A DNA stretch of 64,000 nucleotides from Burkholderia gladioli (GCF_000959725.1 NZ_CP009322.1:1116001-1180000); one strand, 5' to 3'. Positions 26,504-35,762 are shown, numbered from the stretch's first letter. Notes: generated by a model from the sequence alone, not told the origin. Translations and numbers: made by a program.

Positions 26504-27157
26504 TCAGGCCGCCAGGCGCCAGAGCAGGTCGAAGGCGCGCACGTTCGCGGCTTCGACGTCGGCGAGCGCGGCCAGGCGCGTGGCGAGGGCGTGCGCGGCG
26601 GCGGCCGAGCTGCCTTCGACCAGCACCAGCGCGTCGCCGAGCGCGGCGCCGGGTGCGCCGGCGCCGGTGGCGATCGGCGCCGACAGCGAGGCGTCTGTCG
26701 CGAACACGCGCACCGCGTGCACGCCCGGGGTGGCCTGCGCGGCGGCGCTTGCCGCCTCGCGCCAGGCGGCGCCGGCCAGCGCGGCAGGCGCGGCCACGAA
26801 CAGCGCCAGCCGGCCGCCTTCGCCGGCACCGGCCGCGAACGCGAGCTCGCCGACGCGGCGCTGGTTGTCGCGCATGCGCTCGAAGCTGCGCAGCGACCAC
26901 TCGGTCTGTTGCGCGAAGGCCTGGCGATAGGCCTCGCTGCGGAACACCTCGAGCGAGACGGTTTCATAGAGCGCCAGGTAGCGCCGCGTTGCGCCATCGC
27001 TGGCGAGGAAGCGCCGCGCATGACTGAAGCCGGGGATTGCGACGCGCTCCTGCATGTGCTCGCGGTCGTACCACGCGTTGAAGTCGTCCTCGGTACGAGG
27101 GTCGGTATCGGTCCAGATGCAAAGCTGGCCCGGCCGTTGCGTCGGCTGTTCGCTCAT
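26504..27157 (-). CDS. EthD/Dabb-like dimeric alpha-beta barrel protein
   Basis: 217 residues. The N-terminal half (LCIWTDTDPRTEDDFNAWYD, then EHMQERVAIPGFSHARRF) resembles stress-responsive dimeric alpha/beta-barrel proteins such as EthD, including the histidine in REHMQERV. The C-terminal half is Ala-rich and may be a degenerate second ferredoxin-like unit. These proteins often help ring-opening or oxygenase pathways, as lactone isomerases or monooxygenase-like enzymes, but the role here is unknown. It is the first structural gene after the LysR regulator on the same strand. Confidence 0.65.
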   Translation of the reverse strand: MSEQPTQRPGQLCIWTDTDPRTEDDFNAWYDREHMQERVAIPGFSHARRFLASDGATRRYLALYETVSLEVFRSEAYRQAFAQQTEWSLRSFERMRDNQRRVGELAFAAGAGEGGRLALFVAAPAALAGAAWREAASAAAQATPGVHAVRVFATDASLSAPIATGAGAPGAALGDALVLVEGSSAAAAHALATRLAALADVEAANVRAFDLLWRLAA

Positions 27158-27254
27158 CGTGGCGTTCCTGCGTAAGGTTTCGGACAGGCGCAGTTTGGCG
27201 AGGGCGGGCCGGATCGGTCCAACAAGAAAAAAAATACGGACTGAACGGGTTTTC

Positions 27255-28211
27255 TTATCGCTTGCGGGCGCGCCGCGGCGCCGCCGGGCCGGCTTCGGCG
27301 GGCGGGGCCGGTTCGGGCGCGGGGCCGTGCTCGGCGATGAAGTCGCGCGCCGTCTCGGCCGCCAGCTCGGCGATCCGCGCCGACAGCGGGTGCGCCAGCC
27401 GGTGGCTGGCCACCAGCGGCATCGGCGTGAAGCGGCTGTCGGTATCGAGCACCAGCAGCGAAGCCTCGCGCAGCTCGCGCTCGATGATGGCCGGCGGCAG
27501 CGCGGCCACCCCGAAGCCGTCCACCACCAGGCGCACGATCGCCGCCACCGAGCTGATGCAGTTGATCCGCACCGGCCGCTCGACCGCGCGCGAGAATTCG
27601 CGCTCGATCGCCGTATGCGGGCCGGAATGCCGCGAGAAGCTGATCACCGGGTGCTCGGCCAACTGGCCCAGCGTGACGCCCTTGCCGCCCAGGCCCAGCG
27701 AGGGGCTGGCCACCCAGCGCATCGGGAATTCGCAGAGCGGTGCGTTGACGAATTCGCGGTCGGCCAGCGTATCGGTATGAAGAATCAGGTCGACCGCATC
27801 GGCGCGCAGCCACTGCACCAGGTGGATGGTGGTATCGCTGGTGACCTCCACCTCGAGGCGCGGGAAACGCTCGCGGATGCGCGCCATCAGCGCCGGGAAC
27901 CAGCTATGGACAATCGATTCGATCACGCCGAGGCGGATCAGGCCCGCATCGGCATCGGTGTCCTCCACCTCGCGGCGCATCTCGTCGCCCAGGCGCACGA
28001 TCCGTTCGGCATAACCGAGCATCTTGCGTCCGGCCGGCGTGAGCGTGGCCGAGCGCGAGTTGCGGTCGAACAGGCGCACGTCGAAGCTCTCCTCGAGCGC
28101 GGCGATGCGGCTCGACACGGCGGCCTGCGTGGTGTGCAGCTTCTCGGCGGTGAGGCGGAAGTTCTGCAGGCGGGCCAGCCAGATGAAGGTCTCGAGGAAG
28201 CGGATGTTCAT
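27255..28211 (-). CDS. LysR-family regulator of the amidase/MHS unit
   Basis: 318 residues. HTH in FRLTAEKLHTTQAAVSSRIAA, effector domain through about 300, and an Ala/Pro-rich basic tail (PPAEAGPAAPRRARKR). ATG 28211 gives the standard N-terminus MNIRFLETFIWLARLQNF. It lies 97 bp upstream of, and on the same strand as, the EthD-like gene, so it may be co-transcribed with the catabolic unit or act on the gap between them. It is also divergent from the porin at 28514. Confidence 0.85.
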   Translation of the reverse strand: MNIRFLETFIWLARLQNFRLTAEKLHTTQAAVSSRIAALEESFDVRLFDRNSRSATLTPAGRKMLGYAERIVRLGDEMRREVEDTDADAGLIRLGVIESIVHSWFPALMARIRERFPRLEVEVTSDTTIHLVQWLRADAVDLILHTDTLADREFVNAPLCEFPMRWVASPSLGLGGKGVTLGQLAEHPVISFSRHSGPHTAIEREFSRAVERPVRINCISSVAAIVRLVVDGFGVAALPPAIIERELREASLLVLDTDSRFTPMPLVASHRLAHPLSARIAELAAETARDFIAEHGPAPEPAPPAEAGPAAPRRARKR

Positions 28212-28513
28212 GATGCGGGTGGGGAGTCGCGGAATCGAGCCCGATGATAACGCGGCGCTTTTTTGAGAAGGCAGGCGCCCGCGCGGGCGACGGCGGCCAC
28301 GCCGGGCCTGGGTCGCGGCGATAGCAAAAAGTGTTCGGCGCGAATTTATTTTCTTGTTGGAGCGAAGCGGGGCGGCTGGGCAACACTTCGGCATCCGAAT
28401 GCGCGGTGCCCCGAACCGGCGTCGCGCCGCGGCCGGCCCGGCCCGACCCAGCGTCGAGGCGAGCCTGATCAATCGCAGTCCTGACGATACGAAACGGTTC
28501 AAGAGGAGCCAGC
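28212..28513. other. Divergent interval between LysR and porin
   Basis: 302 bp without a gene. It contains an A+T-richer patch around 28325-28362 (GCGAATTTATTTTCTTGTTG) that may hold the porin promoter, and the porin Shine-Dalgarno AGAGGAG just before 28514. No clear inverted repeat was seen. Confidence 0.4.
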
Positions 28514-29779
28514 ATGACCCCTTCGCGCTACCTGCGCCACGCGCGCGACGCACGCCATCCGCAATCCCTTCGCACCCGCGCCCGACGGCGACTTGCCTTG
28601 TCGCTGCGTTCGCCACTGGCTTCGGGCCTGGCCGCCGGCGTCGCCGGCCTGGCGCTCGGCGCCGCGGCCGGCCCGGCGCAGGCGCAATCGAGCGTGACCT
28701 TGTACGGCACCATCGACACGGCGATCGTCTACGCCAACAACGCGGGCGGCAAGCGCCAGTTCGAGATGAACAGCAGCAACGTGCTCGGCAACCGCTGGGG
28801 GCTGCGCGGTAGCGAGGATCTCGGCAACGGCCTGCGCGCCGTGTTCGATCTGGAGAACGGTTATTCGTCGACCACCGGCGGCTTCCAGCAGGGCGGCGAC
28901 CTGTTCGGTCGACAGGCCTGGGTGGGGCTCGCCTCGCAGCGCGCCGGCACGCTGACGGCGGGCCGTCAATACGACGCGGTGGTCGATTTCATCGGGCCCT
29001 TCATCGCCGGCACGCAATGGGCGACCTACCTCGGCGGCCACCCGGGCGACCTCGACAACACCAACAACGACTACCGCTCGAACAACTCGGTGAAGTACAC
29101 CACGCCGACTTATGGTGGCCTGCGCGCCAGCGGCCTCTACAGCTTCGGCGGCACGCCGGGGCAGTTCGGGCGCAATTCGATCTGGTCGCTCGGGGTGGGC
29201 TACACGGGCGGGCCGATCGTGCTCGGCGCGGCCTACGTGCACGTCAAGGACCCGAACTTCTCCTACTTCGGCAACAACTCGAGCTCGAGCGCCACCGGCA
29301 GCAACATGGCCGCGAGCCGCGTCTATTCGGGTTACGCCTCGGCCGGCGACGAGCAGATCGTGGCGGTCGGCGGCACCTACACGGCGGGGCCGGCGATCAT
29401 CGGCGCGGTCTATACCAACACGCGCTTCGGCGAACTGGGCGCGCATGCGAGCCTGGACCCGCTCGGCTATCGCGGCTCGGCCAGCTTCCACAACGCCGAG
29501 CTGAACCTGCGCTACTACCTCACGCCGGTCTGGTTGCTCGGCGCGGCTTATGACTACACGCGCGGCTACGGCGTCAACCACGTGACCTACCAGCAGGGCG
29601 ACCTGGGCATCACCTACATCCTCTCCAAGCGTACCCAGCTCTACCTGGTCGGCCTCTACCAGCACGCGTCGGGCACCGATTCGAGCGGGCAGGCGGCGGT
29701 GGCCAACATCAACGGGCTGAGCGCCTCGTCGACGCCGAACCAGGTATCGGTGCTGGCCGGCATCACGCATCGGTTCTGA
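28514..29779 (+). CDS. Gram-negative porin (OmpC/OpcP type)
   Basis: 421 residues with a long, basic N-terminal signal region ending in GPAQAQSSVTLYG, the usual mature start of Burkholderia general porins. Trimeric 16-strand porin features are NRWGLRGSEDLGNGLRAVF, FGRQAWVGL, YRSNNSVKYTTPTYGGL and the C-terminal phenylalanine of VSVLAGITHRF needed for BAM assembly. It would form a diffusion channel in the outer membrane. It has a good AGGAG site and a strong terminator right after its stop, so it is monocistronic. The signal region is longer than usual (about 58 residues), so a later start is possible. Confidence 0.88.
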   Translation: MTPSRYLRHARDARHPQSLRTRARRRLALSLRSPLASGLAAGVAGLALGAAAGPAQAQSSVTLYGTIDTAIVYANNAGGKRQFEMNSSNVLGNRWGLRGSEDLGNGLRAVFDLENGYSSTTGGFQQGGDLFGRQAWVGLASQRAGTLTAGRQYDAVVDFIGPFIAGTQWATYLGGHPGDLDNTNNDYRSNNSVKYTTPTYGGLRASGLYSFGGTPGQFGRNSIWSLGVGYTGGPIVLGAAYVHVKDPNFSYFGNNSSSSATGSNMAASRVYSGYASAGDEQIVAVGGTYTAGPAIIGAVYTNTRFGELGAHASLDPLGYRGSASFHNAELNLRYYLTPVWLLGAAYDYTRGYGVNHVTYQQGDLGITYILSKRTQLYLVGLYQHASGTDSSGQAAVANINGLSASSTPNQVSVLAGITHRF

Positions 29780-29797
29780 TCAAGCTGTCGTCATGCA

Positions 29798-29834
29798 AAA
29801 AGGCCATCGCGAGGATTCGCGATGGCCTTTTGTT
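29798..29834 (+). terminator. Rho-independent terminator of the porin gene
   Basis: 15-bp perfect stem (29798-29812 with 29817-29831, arms AAAAGGCCATCGCGA and its complement), 4-nt loop GGAT, then TTTTGTTT. The A run on the left could also serve minus-strand transcripts. Confidence 0.92.
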
Positions 29835-29867
29835 TCGTCTCGATTCAGCGAGCTTGCCGCGCGATGC

Positions 29868-31169
29868 TCATTCCCCGCCGTGCCTCAACCTTAGCGCGAC
29901 CACCGCCGCGATCGCCAGTGCCACGGCCAGCAGGGTGAGGCCGTTCTTCGCGTCGCCGGTGGCCTGCTCGATCGCGCCCACCACGGTGGGCCCGACGAAG
30001 CCGCCGAGCAGGCCGCAGGTATTGACCAGCCCCAGCCCGCCCGCCAGCGCATTGCCGGACAAGCGCGAGGCCGGGAAGGTGAAGATGATGGCCTGCACCA
30101 CGAAGAACATCGCGGCGGCCACGCACACGCTGAGCAGGGCCAGCCCCGGCGAGGCATGGGCGGCGCTGACCAGGCCCGCGGCCATCACCAGCAGCCCCGC
30201 GCAGAGCAGCGAGCGCGAGCGCTTCGAGTCGCGCGCCAGGCGCGGCAGCGTCGAGGCGCCGAGCGCGGCGGCCACCCAGGGCATCGCGCTCAGCAGCCCC
30301 ACCGCGAACGATGAGAACTGCCCCGAGGCCGAGATGATGCCGGGCAGGAAGAAGATCATCGTGTAGATCGTCAACTGGTGGCAGAAGTAGACGAAGATCG
30401 CCAGCCAGATCTGCGGATCGCGTACCGCCAGCCCGAACGAATGGCCGCCGTGCGAGGCGCTGCCGGCCTGCTGCTCGGCCGCCAGCGAGCGCTCCAGCGC
30501 GCGGCCCGTCTCGGCGTCGAGCCAGGGCGCGCTGCTGGGCCGGTCCGGCAGCTTGCGCCAGACCACGAAGGCCAGCAGCACGGCCGGAACCCCCTCGATC
30601 GCGAACAGCCACTGCCAGCCGTGCCAGCCGAAGGCGCCGTCGAGTTCGAGCAGCGCGCCGGCCAGCGGCCCGCCGACGATGTTCGCCACGCACACGCCGA
30701 GCAGGAAATAGCCGGTCGCGCGGGCCCGCTCCTCGCGGCCGAACCAGTAGGTCAGGTACAGCATCACGCCCGGGAACAGGCCGGCCTCGGCCGCGCCCAG
30801 CAGCAGGCGCATCACGTAGAACGAGGTTTCGCCGCGCACGAAGGCCATCGCGATCGACAGCAGCCCCCAGGTGATCATGATGCGGGTGATCCAGAAGCGC
30901 GCGCCGACGCGGTGCAGCACCAGGTTGCTGGGAATCTCCAGCACCGCGTAGGTCAGGAAGAACAGGCCGGCGCCCAGGCCGTAGGCGGCCGAGGAAATGC
31001 CGAGATCGATGCTCATCGCGTGCTTGGCGAAGGCGATGTTGGTGCGATCGAGGAAGCTGATGACGTAGGCGACGATCAGGATCGGCATCAGCTTGCGGAA
31101 CAGCAGCCGGTTCAGCGCGACGCGGGCATCGCCGTCGACGGCGGACAGGGTGGCGGGTTGGGACGACAT
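29868..31169 (-). CDS. MFS transporter, anion:cation symporter (ACS) family
   Basis: 433 residues, 12 membrane segments. ACS features: SFLDRTNIAFAKHAMSIDLG near the N-terminus (the family DRxNI motif), the loop LLGAAEAGLFPGVMLYLTYWF and the repeated glycine-rich segment LVNTCGLLGGFVGPTVVG. Relatives import tartrate, hydroxy acids, phthalate or sugar acids. ATG 31169 has GGAG 8 bp upstream. It is last in the GntR, SDR, BKACE, MFS transcription unit and should carry that pathway's substrate. Confidence 0.87.
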   Translation of the reverse strand: MSSQPATLSAVDGDARVALNRLLFRKLMPILIVAYVISFLDRTNIAFAKHAMSIDLGISSAAYGLGAGLFFLTYAVLEIPSNLVLHRVGARFWITRIMITWGLLSIAMAFVRGETSFYVMRLLLGAAEAGLFPGVMLYLTYWFGREERARATGYFLLGVCVANIVGGPLAGALLELDGAFGWHGWQWLFAIEGVPAVLLAFVVWRKLPDRPSSAPWLDAETGRALERSLAAEQQAGSASHGGHSFGLAVRDPQIWLAIFVYFCHQLTIYTMIFFLPGIISASGQFSSFAVGLLSAMPWVAAALGASTLPRLARDSKRSRSLLCAGLLVMAAGLVSAAHASPGLALLSVCVAAAMFFVVQAIIFTFPASRLSGNALAGGLGLVNTCGLLGGFVGPTVVGAIEQATGDAKNGLTLLAVALAIAAVVALRLRHGGE

Positions 31170-31416
31170 CGAATGGACTCCATCGGCAAGGGTCCGGCGC
31201 GCGCCGCAAGCCGGGCGCACCGCGAGGTTCGGACGACAGGCGGGGGCGCCCGGCGCGTGCTCGCGCCGCGCCGGCCCGGCTTGCCGTGCGCTCCCTTCAT
31301 CTCATGGAGCCCGGCCTTGCTCGGGGCGGCGCGCGCGACGGCGTGCCAGGGGCGCGGAGCCCGCGCTTGCTTGTCGGTCGTGCGTCAATACAGGAACGAT
31401 TGCTTGGGGCTTCGGT

Positions 31417-32349
31417 TCAGAACCTGACCGCGTCGGGCCCCTTCAGGCCGAGCATCGCGCGGGCCTCGGCCGGGGTGGCGATCTCCAGCGACAGCCCGTC
31501 CAGCACCTGGCGCATCTTCAGCACCTGGGCGGCGCTCGATTCGGCCAGCTTGCCGGGGCCGATCCAGAGCGAATCCTCGAGCCCGACGCGCACGTTCGCG
31601 CCCTGCGCGGCGCCGATCGTGGCCAGCGGGATCTGGTTGCGGCCCGCGCCGAGGATCGACCAGACGTAGTCCGCGCCGAACAGCCGGTCGGCGGTGCGCC
31701 GCATGTGCATCAGGTCCTCGGGATGCGCGCCGATCCCGCCCAGCAGCCCGAACACGCTCTGCACGAAGAACGGCGGCTTGGCCAGGCCGCGATCGACGAA
31801 GTGCGCGAGGTTGTAGAGATGCGAGATGTCGTAGCACTCGAATTCGAAGCGCGTGCCGTTCGCGCCGCAACTGGTGAGGATGGTCTCGATGTCGGCGAAG
31901 GTGTTCTTGAACACCAGGTCGCGGCTGTTCGCGAGATGCTCGCGTTCCCAGTCGTGCTTCAGCTCGGGGAAGCGCTCCAGCATCGGATAGAGGCCGAAGT
32001 TCATCGAGCCCATGTTCAGCGAGGCGATCTCGGGCTGGAAGTGATGCGCGGGACGCAGCCGCTCGGCGATCGTCATGTGCGGGCTGCCGCCCGAGGTCAG
32101 GTTGATCACGGCATCGCAGCGCGCCTTGATGCGCGGCAGGAACTCCGCGAACACGGCCGGGTCCTGGGTAGGCTTGCCGTCGGAAGGGTTGCGCGCGTGC
32201 AGGTGCAGGATCGCGGCGCCGGCCTCGGCGGCCGCGACCGCGGCGTCCTCGATCTCGCGCGGCGTGACGGGCAGGTAGGGCGACATCGACGGCGTGTGGA
32301 TCGCGCCGGTCGGGGCGCAGGTGATGATGACTTTGCGGGCGGAGGCCAT
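31417..32349 (-). CDS. Beta-keto acid cleavage enzyme (BKACE/Kce family)
   Basis: 310 residues, a TIM-barrel enzyme of the 3-keto-5-aminohexanoate cleavage family. Zn-binding H49 and H51 lie in ILHLHARNPSDGKPT, and the conserved VGLEDSLW is near residue 260. BKACE enzymes react a beta-keto acid with acetyl-CoA, giving acetoacetate and a new acyl-CoA; substrates vary (3-keto-5-aminohexanoate, dehydrocarnitine, beta-ketoadipate-like acids). It is preceded by an SDR that could oxidise a beta-hydroxy acid to the keto acid used here, and followed by a transporter. Confidence 0.9.
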   Translation of the reverse strand: MASARKVIITCAPTGAIHTPSMSPYLPVTPREIEDAAVAAAEAGAAILHLHARNPSDGKPTQDPAVFAEFLPRIKARCDAVINLTSGGSPHMTIAERLRPAHHFQPEIASLNMGSMNFGLYPMLERFPELKHDWEREHLANSRDLVFKNTFADIETILTSCGANGTRFEFECYDISHLYNLAHFVDRGLAKPPFFVQSVFGLLGGIGAHPEDLMHMRRTADRLFGADYVWSILGAGRNQIPLATIGAAQGANVRVGLEDSLWIGPGKLAESSAAQVLKMRQVLDGLSLEIATPAEARAMLGLKGPDAVRF

Positions 32350-32409
32350 GTGGGTTCCTCGTGAAGCGTGGATTCGGATCGAGCGGGAGGGCGGGGTGCG
32401 TGGGTGGGC

Positions 32410-33207
32410 TTAGAGCACCTCGACGTTGCCGCACACGGAGATCGCCTGCCCCGAGATGCCATGGCCGCCCGGCGAGCAGAGGAACAGCGCGGTGGCGGCG
32501 ATTTCCTCGGGGTCGGTCATGCGGCGCAGCGAGATCTTCTCCAGGTAGCGCGCCTCCATCTCCTCGTAGGCGAGGCCGAGCTGCTTCGCGCGCGCCTCGA
32601 TCACGCCGCGCATGCGCGGGCCGCGCACGATGCCGGGCTGGATCGCGTTGACGCGGATGCCGGTCGGCCCGAGCTCGATCGCGAGGCTCTTGACCAGGCC
32701 GACGATCGCCCACTTGGTGGCCGCGTAAGGGGTGCGGAACGCGTAGCCGAGCCGCCCGGCCACCGAGGACAGCGCGATGATCGAGCCGCCTTGCGGCGAG
32801 GCGCGCAGCAGCGGCACCGCGCGCCGCGCGAAACGATATTGCGCGTCGAGGTTGATCGAGATGGTGCGTTGCCAGTCGCCCGGGTCGATCTCGTCGATGC
32901 CGCCGGTCGGCCCGGCGATGCCGGCGTTGTTGACCAGCACGTCGAGCCCGCCCAGCGTTCGGCCGAGGTCCGCGAACACGCGCTCGATCGCGGCCGGGTC
33001 GGCCACGTCGGCCAGCGTGGCGCCATGCACGGGTTTGCCGGTGCGCTCGCCGAGCGCGGCGATGGCCGCCTCGGAGGCGTCGCAGACGTGCACGCGCGCG
33101 CCGGCCTCGGCGAACGCGTCGGCGATCATCAGGCCGATGCCGGAAGCGCCGCCCGTGACGAGCACGCGCAGGCCGGGGAAGGGTTTGAGCAAATCGAGGA
33201 TGGCCAT
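32410..33207 (-). CDS. SDR-family oxidoreductase (classical, NAD(P)-dependent)
   Basis: 265 residues. Cofactor motif TGGASGIG at 18-25, NNAG near 90, catalytic Ser in ALSSVAG and YAATK near 155-159. The end ISGQAISVCGNVEVL is typical of beta-hydroxyacid or polyol dehydrogenases. ATG 33207 has a good AGGAG site. It lies between the GntR regulator and the BKACE gene and most likely oxidises a 3-hydroxy acid to the 3-keto acid for BKACE; the exact substrate is unknown. Confidence 0.87.
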   Translation of the reverse strand: MAILDLLKPFPGLRVLVTGGASGIGLMIADAFAEAGARVHVCDASEAAIAALGERTGKPVHGATLADVADPAAIERVFADLGRTLGGLDVLVNNAGIAGPTGGIDEIDPGDWQRTISINLDAQYRFARRAVPLLRASPQGGSIIALSSVAGRLGYAFRTPYAATKWAIVGLVKSLAIELGPTGIRVNAIQPGIVRGPRMRGVIEARAKQLGLAYEEMEARYLEKISLRRMTDPEEIAATALFLCSPGGHGISGQAISVCGNVEVL

Positions 33208-33312
33208 GCCGGTTTGTCTCCTGTTTCGTTCTACTGAGAGTTGTGCTTGCAAGCGCACCTTGGTGGGCCGCGCTTTCCGTGTTGCGGTGTTGCCGTGCCG
33301 CCGGTGCGTGGT

Positions 33313-34062
33313 TCAGGCGCGCGCCGGTTTGAGTCGTGCCGCTGCTTCCTTGTTCGCGTGTTCGGCGCCATCCTCGGCGTCCCGCGCAGTGCCGAGCGTG
33401 GTCGCCAGGTCGTGCGCGGCGCCGTCGATGTCGAGCGCGATGCCGGCTTTCGCGCCGGCGCCGTCGCCGCGCGCGATCGCCTCGACGATCGCGCGGTGCG
33501 CCACCATCGAGCGGCGCATATGCGGGATGTCGGGCGCCACCATGTTGAGGAACGGGCCGATCCGCATCCACAGGTTCTCGATGATGGCCAGCGTGCTCTC
33601 GCTCGCGCCGTGCCGGTAGATCGCGCGGTGGAAGGCGAAGTTGGCGCGCAGGTATTCGCGCGTGTCGCCGGCCTCGGCGTGCGTGTGCATGGTCTCGCAG
33701 AGCGCGCGGACCTCGCCCACCTGCGCCTCGTCCATGCGGGCGGTGGCACGCGCGGCCACGCAGCCCTCCAGGGCGATGCGCACGTCGCGCAGCTCGTCGA
33801 GCATCTCGAGCGTCATCGGCGGCACCACCAGGGCGCGGTTCGGGCCGTCCACCAGCGCGCGCTCGGCGGCCAGCCGCGTGAGCGCGGCGCGCACCGGCAT
33901 GGTGGACGAGCCGACCGCCTCGGCCACGCCGCGCAGGCTCAGCGCCTGGCCCGGCGCGAAACGGCCGCTCATCAGCGCCTCGCGCAGTTGCTGGTAGACC
34001 TTGTCGGCCATCGTTTCGGATTCGACGAGCTGCAGGGCGGGCGGGGTGATGCGCGGTGACAA
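33313..34062 (-). CDS. GntR-family (FCD) regulator of the BKACE operon
   Basis: 249 residues. Winged helix in DKVYQQLREALMSGRFAPGQ, followed by an FCD effector domain with metal-type ligands (RDVRIALEGCVAA, FAFHRAIYRH, VAHRAIVEAI). The start codon is TTG 34062: CCGGAG lies 9 nt upstream, while the internal ATG at 34011 has no ribosome site. A palindrome 23 bp upstream (34085-34096) is the obvious autoregulatory operator. It is first in the unit controlling the SDR, BKACE and MFS genes. Confidence 0.85.
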   Translation of the reverse strand: MSPRITPPALQLVESETMADKVYQQLREALMSGRFAPGQALSLRGVAEAVGSSTMPVRAALTRLAAERALVDGPNRALVVPPMTLEMLDELRDVRIALEGCVAARATARMDEAQVGEVRALCETMHTHAEAGDTREYLRANFAFHRAIYRHGASESTLAIIENLWMRIGPFLNMVAPDIPHMRRSMVAHRAIVEAIARGDGAGAKAGIALDIDGAAHDLATTLGTARDAEDGAEHANKEAAARLKPARA

Positions 34063-34412
34063 GGCGGTGGGCTCCGGGTTTGATGTGTGATCACACTGGA
34101 ATGGAGTGCAGTGTTGTCGATTCGCGTGGGCGAGTCAAGACTAGCGCGCTCAGGGAAAACGCGGGGGCGCCGGCATGTCGCGGGGAGCGGGGCAGGTGCA
34201 TGATCGAGGCGGGCGCGGGGCGGTTGGGATCGCGCTCGGGATCGCTGGCGGATCGGATCGACGTCGGCCATGCGCGACGGGAATGAATCAAGTAGAAAAA
34301 TCTATTTGTCTCATGAGTTTTCGCTCACTAGGATGTCGCCATGGCGGGCCCACGTGGTCCGCGCCTTCCTGACTCGCAGGCTCATTCCAAGACTCACCCA
34401 CCACCGCCCATC
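34063..34412. other. Divergent interval between GntR and CLC genes
   Basis: 350 bp without a gene. It contains the GTGTGATCACAC palindrome at 34085-34096 and an A+T-rich stretch near 34288-34315 (AAAAATCTATTTGTCTC) that may be the promoter of the CLC gene. Nothing else is recognisable. Confidence 0.5.
34085..34096. promoter_or_regulatory. Perfect 12-bp palindrome, candidate GntR operator
   Basis: GTGTGATCACAC, fully self-complementary, 23 bp before the TTG start of the GntR regulator. FCD-type GntR proteins commonly bind such short palindromes at their own promoter. Confidence 0.6.
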
Positions 34413-35762
34413 ATGTCCTCGCCGACCACTCCCTCCGCCGCCCAGGCCGTGGTGCCGCCCCAGCCGGCCGCGCCCGCTTCGGCCACGGCCGCCACCACCG
34501 CGACATCGTCCCAGGCCGCCAGCCGCCCGCTCGCGAGGCTGGCCATGGTCACCGTGCTGACGGGGATCGGCGCCGGCATCGGCGGCATGCTGCTGGCGCT
34601 GCTGCTGCACGAAATTCAGCATCTCGCCTATGGCTACAGCGTCGGCCAGGTGATCAGCGAGGAGAGCTTCCTGCACGGCGTGAGCGCGGCCTCGCCGCTG
34701 CGCCGGGTGCTGGTGATGACCGGCTGCGGGCTGGTGGCCGGCTTCGGCTGGTGGGCGCTGTACCGCTGGGGCAAGCCGCTGGTCAGCATCAAGCGCGCCG
34801 TGAAGGCGGCCGACCCGCGCATGCCGATCCTCAGCACCACCGTCCACGCGCTGCTGCAGATCGTGACGGTGGCGCTCGGCTCACCGCTCGGCCGCGAGGT
34901 GGCGCCGCGCGAGATCGGCTCGCTGTGGGCCGGCTGGATCGCGCATCGGGCCGGGCTGTCGGCCGCCGACCAGCGCCTGATGGTGGCCTGCGGCGCCGGC
35001 GCCGGCTTGGCCGCCGTCTACAACGTGCCGCTGGGCGGCGCCGTGTTCGTGCTGGAGGTGCTGCTCGGCAGCTTCGGCTGGTCGGCCGCGGTGCCGGCCC
35101 TGGCCAGCTCGGCGATCGCCGCCGTGGTGGCCTGGATCGGCCTGGGCAACGAGCACCAGTACACGGTCGCGCCGCTCGCCATCGACGCCTCGCTGGTGGT
35201 GTGGTCGGCGCTCTGCGGGCCGGTGTTCGGGGTGGCCGCCTACGGCTTCACGCGCCTGACCACCGCCGCGCGGGCCAGCGCGCCGCGCGACTGGCGGCTG
35301 CCGGCGCTGTCGGTGCTCAATTTCGCGATCATCGGCGGCCTGTCGATCGCCTTGCCGGCCCTGCTCGGCAACGGCAAGGGGCCGGCCTCGCTGGGCTTCG
35401 ACAGCGCCCTGACGATCGGCATGGCCGCCGTGCTGCTGGTGGCCAAGGTGGCGATCGAGTGGGGCAGCCTGCGGGCCGGCGCCGAAGGCGGCCTGCTCAC
35501 GCCGGGCCTGGCCAACGGCGCGCTGCTCGCGATCGTGCTGGGCGGTCTCTGGCACTTCGTGTGGCCCGGCACGGCGCCCGGCGCATTCGCCATCGTGGGC
35601 GCCGCCGCCTTCCTGGCCGCCTCGATGCAGATGCCGCTGACCGCGATCGTGCTGGTTGTCGAATTTACCCGCGTCGGCCACGATTTCCTGGTGCCGGTGC
35701 TGATCGCGGTGGCCGGTTCGATCGCCGCGTTCCGGCTGGTCTCGACGCGCGCGCAGGGCTGA
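34413..35762 (+). CDS. CLC-family chloride channel/transporter
   Basis: 449 residues. After a 35-residue Ala/Pro/Thr-rich N-terminus comes the CLC membrane fold: the GSPLGREVAPREIGS filter segment (corresponding to GREGP, with the gating glutamate retained), NVPLGGAVFVLEVLLG, GNGKGPASLGF and AEGGLLTPGLANGALL near the end. CLC proteins move chloride, often in exchange for protons, across the inner membrane. The standard GREGP reads GREVAP, so selectivity may differ. It is a single gene followed by a terminator at 35809. Confidence 0.87.
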   Translation: MSSPTTPSAAQAVVPPQPAAPASATAATTATSSQAASRPLARLAMVTVLTGIGAGIGGMLLALLLHEIQHLAYGYSVGQVISEESFLHGVSAASPLRRVLVMTGCGLVAGFGWWALYRWGKPLVSIKRAVKAADPRMPILSTTVHALLQIVTVALGSPLGREVAPREIGSLWAGWIAHRAGLSAADQRLMVACGAGAGLAAVYNVPLGGAVFVLEVLLGSFGWSAAVPALASSAIAAVVAWIGLGNEHQYTVAPLAIDASLVVWSALCGPVFGVAAYGFTRLTTAARASAPRDWRLPALSVLNFAIIGGLSIALPALLGNGKGPASLGFDSALTIGMAAVLLVAKVAIEWGSLRAGAEGGLLTPGLANGALLAIVLGGLWHFVWPGTAPGAFAIVGAAAFLAASMQMPLTAIVLVVEFTRVGHDFLVPVLIAVAGSIAAFRLVSTRAQG

